Part shown: in pieces, positions 50,665 to 58,689 of the stretch | Numbering within the stretch: the stretch's first letter is position 1 | How the letters are laid out: each line of letters begins with the position of its first letter | Assembly: GCF_004006665.1 (NCBI RefSeq) | Contig: NZ_QOCL01000002.1 | Location: forward strand, 1 to 64,000 | DNA length: 64,000 nt | Source of the DNA: Halobacteriovorax sp. HLS | GTDB taxonomy: Bacteria > Bdellovibrionota > Bacteriovoracia > Bacteriovoracales > Bacteriovoracaceae | Reading direction: 5' to 3' | Notes under the pieces: model-generated | Seen by the model: only the letters and a program-made list of their open reading frames with translations | What the model was told of the DNA's origin: nothing | Database searches by the model: none | Translations under genes and position numbers: made by a program

Positions 50665-51198
50665 ATGAATCAAGTAAATCAACAAAATGAAACACCTACA
50701 AAATGGATTGAAAATCTGGCCCTTGAAGAAATAAATATGGAGGAGTCAGGTGTCGTCAATATGAATGACCACCTAAATCCTGTTCATATGCTTGAAGAGT
50801 CTTCAATTGAATTCATGGAAGACCTTAGAGAAAAATTTGAAATTTATGTTTCTAAATTCAACGAATACAGAAGCTCTAATCAGTCTGGTTCATCAATTAA
50901 GATCTTTAAGATTTCAAATACAATAAACGACTTCATGCTTTTTAGAAATAGCCTAAGATTAATTATTGCAAGAAAAGCTGCTGATTTAATTACTATTGGT
51001 TTTCTCGCAAATGGAAAAGAAGTCTTTACAGCGAGATTAAGATCTACTGATAGTGCTGGTTCACAAGGTGTTCATGAAGTAAGGGCCCACCTTGGTCCAT
51101 TCAACAATATAACTTGGCGATTTGGTGGTGAAACAGTTGAAACCGATGCTTTAGTTAGACACTACTTATCGGAATTCATTAGAAACTCTGCAAGATAA
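50665..51198 (+). CDS. Protein of unknown function (177 aa)
   Basis: A soluble protein without signal or membrane segment. The first 50 residues are acidic and probably flexible (EEINMEESGVVNMNDHLNPV). Residues 55-175 look like a folded alpha/beta domain: FMEDLREKFEIYVSKFNEYR, NTINDFMLFRNSLRLIIARK, LITIGFLANGKEVFTARL, then GVHEVRAHLGPFNNITWRFG. I recognise no family. It is alone on the plus strand, behind a consensus promoter with no leader and followed by a convergent hairpin. The frame and codon use are like its neighbours, so it is a real gene. Confidence 0.75.
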   Translation: MNQVNQQNETPTKWIENLALEEINMEESGVVNMNDHLNPVHMLEESSIEFMEDLREKFEIYVSKFNEYRSSNQSGSSIKIFKISNTINDFMLFRNSLRLIIARKAADLITIGFLANGKEVFTARLRSTDSAGSQGVHEVRAHLGPFNNITWRFGGETVETDALVRHYLSEFIRNSAR

Positions 51199-51202
51199 AC
51201 TT

Positions 51203-51229
51203 TCTAGAGCAATTTCTTATTGCTCTAGA
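51203..51229. terminator. Hairpin between convergent genes
   Basis: TCTAGAGCAAT-TTCTT-ATTGCTCTAGA is an 11-bp perfect stem in the 26-base gap between convergent genes; its right arm covers the minus-strand stop codon. T tails are weak on both sides, but a terminator serving both directions is the natural reading. Confidence 0.6.
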
Positions 51230-52226
51230 TAAAAGTAACACCATCTCCGCTACCTGCGCTTCTTCCACCTGAAGCTTTTGAAACTCCATGTAACTTTTTA
51301 AAAGTAAACTCTAAAGACTCTTTAACACTAGGGAGTTTAATATTTAAAAAACCTTCAATATTAGAAATATCTAATTTGAAATTAATTTTCTCACCTGTAG
51401 GTATAGTCGCAGCGGTAGCAAGAATAGGATATCCCCATCTTCCTTTTTGAATTAAAGATTCACTTTCTGAAAAAGTTTCACAGTAATATTTAGAAAACTC
51501 ATAGAACGTAGCCGTATCATTGGAGCTAATTTGGAAGAGCCTATTCTTCACATTTTTTTCAAATGTTATTTTAAGAACCATCGCTAAGTAGTAAATATCT
51601 AAATAGCCTGTTTTTACTTTATCATCGCAGTTAACATTCTTACGATTCATAAAGCTATTTTGCAACTTCTCAAATTGAGTAGTACGACTTTCTAAGAAGC
51701 CACGTCCATATAGCTTACATGTTCTAAACACTAAATAATTTAGGGAAGATTTTTGAATATAAAACTCTGCAGAAGCCTGAGTTTTACCATAAGTCGTATT
51801 TGGGTCTGGAATATCCATTTCAATATAATTTTTATCTTCTCCACCAAAAACAAAGCCAGAAGAAATATAACAGACTTGAGATTTATATCTTTGGCAATAT
51901 TCTACAACATTGAATAAACCACTCGCATTTAAAGCATCGGCTAAGTCTTCATTACGAGAACAGTCCATAAGAGAGGAAAGCCCTATTGCATATATCGTAA
52001 TATCAGGCTTCAAGGCGTAGAGGCATAGCTGAACTTCTTCTTTATTTAAAACATCACAAGGTAGAGATAAAACACCAGGAATAAAAACAGGGTTCTTATT
52101 ATAGGTTCCTACGACTCGATAATCTTTTTTGAAAAACTCTGCTAGGTTCGATCCTACAAATGAAGATATACCAAAAATTAAAATAGTTTTTTCTCTCTTA
52201 GGTACGAGAGTTGTTACATTATTCAT
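51225..52226 (-). CDS. RmlD-like NAD-dependent sugar-nucleotide reductase/epimerase
   Basis: 333 residues, extended short-chain dehydrogenase fold. TILIFGISSFVGSNLAEFF is the nucleotide-binding start (a GxSSFxGxxL variant), CYISSGFVFGG has the catalytic Ser region and TTYGKTQASAEFYI the YxxxK pair. The pattern is closest to dTDP-4-dehydrorhamnose reductase. It is 91 bases downstream of the flagellin gene at 52317, with a terminator between. Flagellin or envelope sugar modification is a reasonable guess, not shown by sequence. The last 20 residues are Gly/Ser-rich. Confidence 0.8.
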   Translation of the reverse strand: MNNVTTLVPKREKTILIFGISSFVGSNLAEFFKKDYRVVGTYNKNPVFIPGVLSLPCDVLNKEEVQLCLYALKPDITIYAIGLSSLMDCSRNEDLADALNASGLFNVVEYCQRYKSQVCYISSGFVFGGEDKNYIEMDIPDPNTTYGKTQASAEFYIQKSSLNYLVFRTCKLYGRGFLESRTTQFEKLQNSFMNRKNVNCDDKVKTGYLDIYYLAMVLKITFEKNVKNRLFQISSNDTATFYEFSKYYCETFSESESLIQKGRWGYPILATAATIPTGEKINFKLDISNIEGFLNIKLPSVKESLEFTFKKLHGVSKASGGRSAGSGDGVTFI

Positions 52227-52269
52227 GAATTAATAATAACAAAAATATAAAGAAGTTGTAAGAATACGC

Positions 52270-52303
52270 AAAAATGCCCTTGCTTCATACGAAGCCAAGG
52301 GCA
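52270..52303 (-). terminator. Terminator of flagellin gene 1
   Basis: TGCCCTTG and CAAGGGCA arms with inner GCTTC/GAAGC extension form an almost perfect stem. On the minus strand it is followed by TTTTT, 14 bases past the flagellin stop. Confidence 0.85.
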
Positions 52304-52316
52304 ATAAAGAACAATT

Positions 52317-53150
52317 TTAACCAAGCAATTTAGTGGCTATGCTCGGGAACTGGTTCGCTTGTGATAAAACCGAAGTACCCGATTGAATTAGGATGTTATG
52401 CTTGGCCAATTCGGCTGTCTCTGAAGCAATATCTACATCTCTAATTCGCGACTTAGCCGCACTTAAATTCTCTTCACTGATCCCCAAGTTGTTGACCGTA
52501 GAAGAAAGTCTGTTTTGTAAGGCACCCATATTGGCCCTAACACCGTTGATCTGCACAAGTGCATCATCAAGTTTCTTAAGCGAAATCTGTGCACCCTCTT
52601 TAGAAGAAACACTTTCAGCTGAAAGCCCCAGAGTTGCAATTGTTGCATCTGAGCCAGTTCCGTCATAGACAAGTCTGTCATTGATCGGATCATTGTGAAC
52701 CCCAACTTGGAATTCCAATCTACCGCCTGACCCATCGAGAAGTTTAATCCCATTGAACTCATTAGATCTTGAGATTCTATCAATCTCTTCTTTAAGATTC
52801 TGAAATTCAATGTCAGAAAACTTTCGCTCTTCTGATCCAAGCGTGTCGTTGGCAGCTTGTACAGAGAGTTCTCTAAGTCTAATAACGATATTTGAAATCT
52901 CATTTAGTCCACCTTCAGCCGTTTGTATTAAGGATATAGCATCGTTTGCGTTCCGCTTTGCTTGTCCCATTCCTCTAATTTGGGCCCGCAAGTTTTCACT
53001 TATAGCGAGTCCTGCCGCATCATCAGCAGCTCTTGTTATTCTCTCACCTGAAGATAATTTTCTCAGGTTGTCGTTTAGTTTTCTATTTGTCGTACTTAGC
53101 GTTCTTTGTGCCGCTAATGAAGACACGTTTGTATTTATTCTCATTCCCAT
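52317..53150 (-). CDS. Flagellin (1)
   Basis: 277 residues, a short flagellin with only D0/D1 domains. MGMRINTNVSSLAAQRTLS and LRKLSSGERITRAADDAAGL are the canonical N-terminus; the C-terminus has NNLGISEENLSAAKSRIRD and SGTSVLSQANQFPSIATKLL. The central variable domain is small (about 120-190), as in many predatory bacteria. The ribosome site AAGGAG is perfect. It shares about two thirds of its N-terminus with the flagellin at 53423. It forms filament subunits exported by the flagellar type III system. Confidence 0.96.
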   Translation of the reverse strand: MGMRINTNVSSLAAQRTLSTTNRKLNDNLRKLSSGERITRAADDAAGLAISENLRAQIRGMGQAKRNANDAISLIQTAEGGLNEISNIVIRLRELSVQAANDTLGSEERKFSDIEFQNLKEEIDRISRSNEFNGIKLLDGSGGRLEFQVGVHNDPINDRLVYDGTGSDATIATLGLSAESVSSKEGAQISLKKLDDALVQINGVRANMGALQNRLSSTVNNLGISEENLSAAKSRIRDVDIASETAELAKHNILIQSGTSVLSQANQFPSIATKLLG

Positions 53151-53397
53151 GATTAATCTCCTTCAAACACTGCAACCTCCTGTGGCATACTTCGAACATC
53201 TTGTTCAAAAAAATTAAGTTAATATTTGTTTCTCATTCTGCAATTACTAAGTTTTTAAATTGTTCTTTTTATAACTTATGTTTTTACTAGCGATTGAATC
53301 TTGCAGGAAATCAATCACTATAGTTACAACTATCCATTTGGTCCAAACATAGACCCTCCTAGTACTTTAAAAGCTAATAAACTTAAATCTAATCCTA

Positions 53398-53419
53398 TCT
53401 AAGGTCTTACGACCCTAGA
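53398..53419 (-). other. Hairpin after flagellin gene 2
   Basis: TCTAGGGTC-GTAA-GACCTTAGA on the minus strand is a 9-bp stem with a stable GNRA loop, a few bases after the flagellin stop. No T-run follows, so it may protect the 3' end or be a weak terminator. Confidence 0.45.
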
Positions 53420-53422
53420 CCA

Positions 53423-54271
53423 TTACCCTTGAGAGGCTGATTGGATTAAGTTCAGTGCGTTCTTAGTACTTGAGTTAGCCTGAGCTAGAACCGATGTACC
53501 CGCTGTCATAAGTATATTCTGCTTCGTTAACTCAGCAGTCTCGGCAGCAATATCAGTGTCTCTAACACGAGAATTTGCAGCAGATAAGTTTTCTATACTT
53601 ACAGCAATATTATTAATTGTTGATTGAAGTCTGTTTTGAAGAGCACCAAAGTCCGCTCTAATACCAGAAACAGAAACAATCGCCTGATCAATTGAAGATA
53701 ATGAGTTCTGTGCAGAAATCTTATCAGCAACTGAAGCAAGGTTAAGACCTAACGCCGCAACGTTAACGTCAGCACTTGATGCATCAAACGTTAATCTATC
53801 ACTAATAGGGTCATTTCTCGTTCCGATTTGGATATCAAATACAGCTCCTGTTCCATTTAGAAGTGGAACACGGTTGAATTCTGTTGAGTTTGCAATACGA
53901 TCAACTTCTGAAGTTAATTGCTCAAATTCAACATTTAGAAACTTTCTTTCAGTTGCCCCGATTGTATCAGAAGCTGCTTGAACAGACAGTTCTCTAAGTC
54001 TAATTAAAATGTTTGAAACTTCACCTAAGGCACCTTCAGCAATTTGAACTAGTGAAATACCATCTTCAGCATTTCTTTCTGCTTGTCCTAAACCTCTGAT
54101 TTGAGCTTTTAAGTTTTCTGAAATTGCGAGTCCGGCAGCATCGTCACCAGCTCTGTTGATTCTCTGACCAGATGATAGTTTTTCTAACGACCTGTTCATG
54201 TTAAGACGCGTACCACTCAAATTTCTCTGAGCATTTAATGACGCCACATTTGTGTTAATTCGAAGTCCCAT
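53423..54271 (-). CDS. Flagellin (2)
   Basis: 282 residues. N-terminus MGLRINTNVASLNAQRNLSG with LEKLSSGQRINRAGDDAAGL, and C-terminus NNIAVSIENLSAANSRVRDT and TAGTSVLAQANSSTKNALNL. It is the same compact D0/D1 type as flagellin 1, 272 bases downstream of it in orientation. Perfect ribosome site (AAGGAGG) and a sigma-28 promoter 85 bases before the ATG, so it is a late flagellar gene. Several flagellins in one filament are usual in this group. Confidence 0.97.
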   Translation of the reverse strand: MGLRINTNVASLNAQRNLSGTRLNMNRSLEKLSSGQRINRAGDDAAGLAISENLKAQIRGLGQAERNAEDGISLVQIAEGALGEVSNILIRLRELSVQAASDTIGATERKFLNVEFEQLTSEVDRIANSTEFNRVPLLNGTGAVFDIQIGTRNDPISDRLTFDASSADVNVAALGLNLASVADKISAQNSLSSIDQAIVSVSGIRADFGALQNRLQSTINNIAVSIENLSAANSRVRDTDIAAETAELTKQNILMTAGTSVLAQANSSTKNALNLIQSASQG

Positions 54272-54354
54272 TTCATCCTCCTTGATGGGGTTTCAGCAAA
54301 ATCCTTTTCGCCGATTAATTAGGTCTTACATATAAAACCTATCCTTCAAACAAC

Positions 54355-54381
54355 CTATCGACCGTTAAACTTTCTCCTTTA
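54355..54381 (-). promoter_or_regulatory. sigma-28 (FliA) promoter of flagellin 2
   Basis: Minus strand TAAA (54378-54381), exactly 15 bases, GTCGATAG (54355-54362); FliA consensus is TAAA-N15-GCCGATAA. Ten of twelve positions match, with the right spacing, upstream of a flagellin. Confidence 0.75.
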
Positions 54382-54539
54382 GAAAAAAGTGATTATATTT
54401 TAGACACTCTAATTATATGGAACTTATTGCCTACCTCGTCATAATTTCAAAGACTTAAGGCCTGGTAAAAGAGCTTTTATATTCTAGAGACAACAAAAAA
54501 ATATATATTTTAGATAAAGAACTGTTAAAATATTTTACA

Positions 54540-55562
54540 ATGTCGCGATATATACAATCTACATTGGCCAAAAACCCAAGCTTCTTTGAAGAGACTATAT
54601 CTTTATTAGAAAGATCTTTTAATTATCCAAAGCACCATAGCTTTCTTACTGACTTTTATCCTTTAATAAGTCCGTCGAATCATGATGATTGCCATATCAT
54701 TATAGATGAAGAAAAAGTTATAGCTCATGTAGCAATTAAGAAACGAAAAATTTCTTTTAAAGGACAATCCCTAGATGTTGGATTTATTGGAGGTATTGCT
54801 GTAGATAGCAAGTATAGAGGACAAGGAGTCTTTTCTACTTTTTTTAAAGATATCCTTTCCAAGTATAATGAAGAGCTCGCCTTAATGTTTCTATGGTCTG
54901 ACCAAAGCTCTTTATATGAGAAATTTTTCTTTTATGAATGTGGAGGAATGATTCAGACAGGAAAGAAAGTACTACTAGAAGAATCCCTTCCTCCTCAATG
55001 GAAGAAATCTAATCTAAAAGATATTCCCTTGCCACTGTTTAAATCTCTTAGTGTCCTTTATGAAAAAGAACAGGGCTTTAAAGTTACAAGGACAAAGAAT
55101 GATTGGTCTTTAATTAGAGAAATTAGTTCAACTAAAATATTTTACAAAAATGATGGTAACAATATCTTAGAGTATTTTCTTTTAGGGAAAGGACATGATC
55201 TTGAAGGAATTATTCATGAACATTACTTTAGCAATACTGAAAAATCGCTAAATCAATTAGATATATATAAACTGTGGCTCAGTGAAGATTTTAATAAAAT
55301 ATACAGAAAAAAAGAGATTCTCTACGGATACTTTATTAAGATAGCTAATGTTAAGAAATTAGACATTTTCTTAACTAAAATTTCTAATTCAAGAATTAAT
55401 TTAATTTCTAAAGACGAAAAGAGTATTCAATTTAAATTTGATGAAAAAGAATATTCACTTTCTTTGAAAGAATTTACGAACTCACTATTTGGGCCTAATC
55501 AAATAAAAGAATTTTCAGAAATCTTACCATCTCTTTTTATTAATGGTGTAGATTCAATTTAG
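54540..55562 (+). CDS. GNAT-family acetyltransferase
   Basis: 340 residues. The GNAT acetyl-CoA motif is in the first third: DVGFIGGIAVDSKYRGQGVF, then STFFKDILSKYNEELALMFLW. The remaining 200 residues are not recognised and could be a second, degenerate GNAT-like or substrate domain, as in Eis-type proteins. No ribosome site is seen; an AT-rich tract precedes the ATG. Its substrate is unknown. The stop overlaps the convergent UbiB-like gene by 4 bases. Confidence 0.8.
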   Translation: MSRYIQSTLAKNPSFFEETISLLERSFNYPKHHSFLTDFYPLISPSNHDDCHIIIDEEKVIAHVAIKKRKISFKGQSLDVGFIGGIAVDSKYRGQGVFSTFFKDILSKYNEELALMFLWSDQSSLYEKFFFYECGGMIQTGKKVLLEESLPPQWKKSNLKDIPLPLFKSLSVLYEKEQGFKVTRTKNDWSLIREISSTKIFYKNDGNNILEYFLLGKGHDLEGIIHEHYFSNTEKSLNQLDIYKLWLSEDFNKIYRKKEILYGYFIKIANVKKLDIFLTKISNSRINLISKDEKSIQFKFDEKEYSLSLKEFTNSLFGPNQIKEFSEILPSLFINGVDSI

Positions 55563-57277
55563 GCTTTTCTAGATATTGCGAATCCTCTAACAAAGAGAAC
55601 AAAACTTAAAAACCAAAGAACATAAGTAATCATTGGGATATCTGTAAAATGCTCAATATCTCCTGATCCTACAAGATATACACCTGCGGCGAAGAAGACT
55701 GATACAAGAAGTGAGTTACTTAAAAAGAGAATAGCATGAGTAACTTGGTCAAACTGCTTTTCATGGCCCTTATGAACAACCTCAAAAGCATAACCTTTCT
55801 TCGCCCAATCCTTTAAAAACCATTTCATATGCCGCGGAAGTACTTTTGAGCTAGAAAGCAAATCTCTTCCTAGCCATATTGCTTCTTCGGCCAAATCTTC
55901 TTTTTTAAAACTATTCTTAACTATTTCATAGATATCATTTTCCATTAAAGAAAATAAATCTATATCCATCTTTAAGTTTTTCCCAACACCATCTAATGTT
56001 ATTAGTGCACGAAATACAATAAACCACTCTCGTGGTAAAAATATCTCATGCTTTCTCAGGGTTGTTATGACTGAGCGTAGAACTATAGTAAAATTTGTCT
56101 GTTGAACAGTTAGCCCTACAAAAGGAGATAGACTATCTCTAACATCAGAAATCAAAATATCTACATCTGGAACTTTCTCGTACTCAGCAACATCCAAGAA
56201 CTCAAAAACAAGGTTTTCATAGTTAAAACTAAGTAAAGAATATATAATTGCTATAAAATTCTCGCGTCCTTTTTTACTTAGATGACCCATCAATCCGAAA
56301 TCAATCAGACCAATCATTCCATTTTCGAGATAGAAGAAATTTCCTCCATGTAAGTCAGCATGAAAAAAACCATCATTTAGAAATGTTTTTATAAATACAT
56401 TCAGACCTTCTTGAAGCTTTGGTTGAATAAGGGAGGTATGGTCATCAAGTTTCTCTGCCTCACTAAATGGAGTTCCTATAAGTTGCTCCATTACAAGCAT
56501 TTTCTCACTACTTAACTCTTTGTAGACTTTAGGAATATAGAAAAGTTCACTTGCACCATGAGAGTCTAAATTCTTTTTCAACTTCTCACTATTAAGTGCC
56601 TCAATATTAAAGTTCAATTCATTTTGTAAAGAAATTGAAAAATCATGAACTATTCTCGAAATACCTAGGAACCTAATTTCTTCACTAACTTTTTCTATCT
56701 GAGATGAAACATATTTCATAATAGAGAAATCAGTTAACATCTCTTTTTCAATATTTGGACGTCTGACTTTGATAACAACCTTAGTACCATCAAGAAGCTT
56801 CCCTTTAAAAACTACTCCAATTGAAGCTGTTCCAATAGGATGAGGGTCTATCTCTAGAAATACATTCTTCCAAGGCTCACCTAGACTTTCATTAATAGTT
56901 TTTACAGCTTCATCAAATGGAACAGGCTTGACTTGATCCCTTAAAATTTTCATTTGATCTATAAAAGACTCATCAAAAATATCTTCTCTAGATGATAATA
57001 ATTGACCAAATTTAACAAAAGCAGGACCTAGTTCTTCAAAACACTTACGAAGACGAAAGCCAATGACATCTCCCCAATCCTTTGTTTTGTCTTCCTCTAA
57101 TTCTTCTTTAATACTTCTTTTACTCTTTGGAAGAACAAAGTCTGGTATTAGCTGAGTAACGGAACCAGAAATAAACTCGTCAAAACCATGCTTGGCAAAG
57201 ATGACAACGATCTCCCTCAATCGAGAAACATTTCTAATAGTTTTAGTTATTCCAATACCTGTTTTAATTAAATCCAT
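55559..57277 (-). CDS. UbiB/ABC1/AarF-family atypical kinase
   Basis: 572 residues. The family KxGQ motif is in PAFVKFGQLLSSREDIF, an Ala/Gly-rich loop in IGTASIGVVFKGKLLDG, the conserved Lys in VIKVRRP, and FFHADLHGGNFFYLENGMIG then LIDFGLMGHL give the catalytic and metal sites. Two C-terminal helices (about 525-570) anchor it. Family members support quinone biosynthesis or lipid handling. Fits with the respiratory genes, although far from them. Convergent with the GNAT gene. Confidence 0.92.
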   Translation of the reverse strand: MDLIKTGIGITKTIRNVSRLREIVVIFAKHGFDEFISGSVTQLIPDFVLPKSKRSIKEELEEDKTKDWGDVIGFRLRKCFEELGPAFVKFGQLLSSREDIFDESFIDQMKILRDQVKPVPFDEAVKTINESLGEPWKNVFLEIDPHPIGTASIGVVFKGKLLDGTKVVIKVRRPNIEKEMLTDFSIMKYVSSQIEKVSEEIRFLGISRIVHDFSISLQNELNFNIEALNSEKLKKNLDSHGASELFYIPKVYKELSSEKMLVMEQLIGTPFSEAEKLDDHTSLIQPKLQEGLNVFIKTFLNDGFFHADLHGGNFFYLENGMIGLIDFGLMGHLSKKGRENFIAIIYSLLSFNYENLVFEFLDVAEYEKVPDVDILISDVRDSLSPFVGLTVQQTNFTIVLRSVITTLRKHEIFLPREWFIVFRALITLDGVGKNLKMDIDLFSLMENDIYEIVKNSFKKEDLAEEAIWLGRDLLSSSKVLPRHMKWFLKDWAKKGYAFEVVHKGHEKQFDQVTHAILFLSNSLLVSVFFAAGVYLVGSGDIEHFTDIPMITYVLWFLSFVLFVRGFAISRKA

Positions 57278-57389
57278 AAGTTAATGATAATATATTACAC
57301 ACAACACAAATATACGGTAAAACCGGCCACCATCATGTATTTATAAAATGTATATAATAAGCTAGTATCTAGAAGAAATTGGAGTTTAA

Positions 57390-57899
57390 TTGATAAATTT
57401 AATCAAACTAATATTGTTAACTATACTACTATCTGGGAATTGTATTGCTCAGGAAACCTGCTCTAGAACCGCTATTATTAATCAGCAAGAGGTTCTAGTT
57501 GATGCAAACTCAACACAAAAAGGGGAAGGACTGAGGTTCTACTTAGAAAAAGACAAGATTGCTTCTGAGTATTTAGAAAAGTACCAGAAGGGTACTAGTG
57601 TCAAGTGGTACTCAGCGGCGCTTGGTACCGCAGGAACAAGTATGATTATAGGAAGCTTCTTCGTTAATGGTAATAGTAAAAACAAGCAATCACTTATGAT
57701 TGGCGGGGCGACAGCGATTATTATAAATTTTTTGATGTCTAGAACTATCGAAGCTAGTAATGAAAAGAATTTAAATAGAGCTGTTCAAGAGTATAACAAG
57801 AGAAACTTACCTAGAATTGATTTTAACCAGTCAAGCTATAGAAAAGATAAATCACCTAGTGCTAAAACTGTTTACTTTCAAAAACAATGGAGCTTTTAA
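57390..57899 (+). CDS. Secreted or membrane protein of unknown function
   Basis: 169 residues, starting with TTG (57390) preceded by GGAG 5 bases upstream. N-terminal signal peptide (LIKLILLTILLSGNCIA) with cleavage before QETCSRT. A second hydrophobic stretch is at about 70-112 (AALGTAGTSMIIGSFFVNG, then LMIGGATAIIINFLM), so it may be a two-helix membrane hairpin. The C-terminus is basic (NQSSYRKDKSPSAK). No family recognised. It is one base before the next gene and probably co-transcribed with it and greA. Confidence 0.68.
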   Translation: MINLIKLILLTILLSGNCIAQETCSRTAIINQQEVLVDANSTQKGEGLRFYLEKDKIASEYLEKYQKGTSVKWYSAALGTAGTSMIIGSFFVNGNSKNKQSLMIGGATAIIINFLMSRTIEASNEKNLNRAVQEYNKRNLPRIDFNQSSYRKDKSPSAKTVYFQKQWSF

Positions 57900-57900
57900 T

Positions 57901-58203
57901 ATGTCAGAATTTGAAAAAGGCTTAATCTGTCATGCGTGTGAAAAAGTCTTAAATCTTGAACAAAATGCTAAAATAATGAGAAGTGATGAGTGCCCACATT
58001 GCTATGCGAATATTCACTGCTGTAAGATGTGTGACTTCTATGACAAAACAGCTTACAATGAATGTCGAGAGTCTAATGCTGATCGATTAGTAGATAAGGA
58101 AATGGCCAATTTTTGTGATTACTTTATTTTAACAAATTCACAAGATAGCAGCACAAAAGCTGAAGACTTAAAAAATGCAGCAGATGCACTATTTAAAAAT
58201 TAA
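57901..58203 (+). CDS. Small zinc-ribbon-like protein
   Basis: 100 residues from ATG 57901, chosen because GGAG lies 8 bases upstream. Cysteine pairs CHACEK, CPHCYAN and CCKMCDF, with further Cys and His (YNECRE, ANFCDYF), indicate one or two metal sites. No membrane segment. Function unknown; such small ribbons bind nucleic acids or proteins. One base after the preceding gene's stop and 9 bases before greA, so likely in one transcript with it. Confidence 0.8.
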   Translation: MSEFEKGLICHACEKVLNLEQNAKIMRSDECPHCYANIHCCKMCDFYDKTAYNECRESNADRLVDKEMANFCDYFILTNSQDSSTKAEDLKNAADALFKN

Positions 58204-58212
58204 GGAAAAGAT

Positions 58213-58689
58213 ATGAATAATGAAATGCCAATTACTAAAGAAGGGTTCGAAAAAGTTCAAACAGAACTTGAACACTTAATTAAGGTTGAAAGAGAAGAGC
58301 TGAAAGTTGTTATTGCTGAAGCTAGAGAATTAGGTGATTTAAAAGAAAATGCAGAATATCATGCAGCCAAAGAGAAGCAGTCAACTGTCGAAGGCAGAAT
58401 TATGCAACTTCAAGGTGTAGTAGCAAATGCATTAGTTATCAACCCTTCGGAAGTAAAGTCAGATAAGATCGTATTCGGTGCGACAGTAACTTTACTAGAC
58501 GTAGATAAAGATGAAACCGTCGTCTATAAAATTGTTGGAGAAACTGAATCAGATATGAAAGTTGGAAAGATTTCTTTCAAGAGTCCATTAGGCAAGGCCA
58601 TAATTGGAAAGGAAGAGGGAGATACTGTTATTGTAAAGGCTCCAAAGGGCGACATTGAATATGAAGTCGAGTCGTTCGAATATATCTAA
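58213..58689 (+). CDS. greA: Transcription elongation factor GreA
   Basis: 158 residues, the typical GreA length. N-terminal coiled coil with the acidic tip needed for cleavage stimulation: EARELGDLKENAEYHAAKEK. C-terminal FKBP-like domain with GKISFKSPLGKAIIGKEEGD. GreA rescues backtracked RNA polymerase by inducing transcript cleavage. Ribosome site AAGGA 5 bases upstream. Its 3' end overlaps the start of recG, indicating a coupled pair. Confidence 0.97.
   Translation: MNNEMPITKEGFEKVQTELEHLIKVEREELKVVIAEARELGDLKENAEYHAAKEKQSTVEGRIMQLQGVVANALVINPSEVKSDKIVFGATVTLLDVDKDETVVYKIVGETESDMKVGKISFKSPLGKAIIGKEEGDTVIVKAPKGDIEYEVESFEYI

Noticed and set aside
53168-53195. sigma-54 promoter before flagellin 1 (TGCCAC...TTGC on the minus strand)
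   Set aside because: The -24 lacks GG and the spacing is one base too long, so it does not fit the GG-N10-GC rule.
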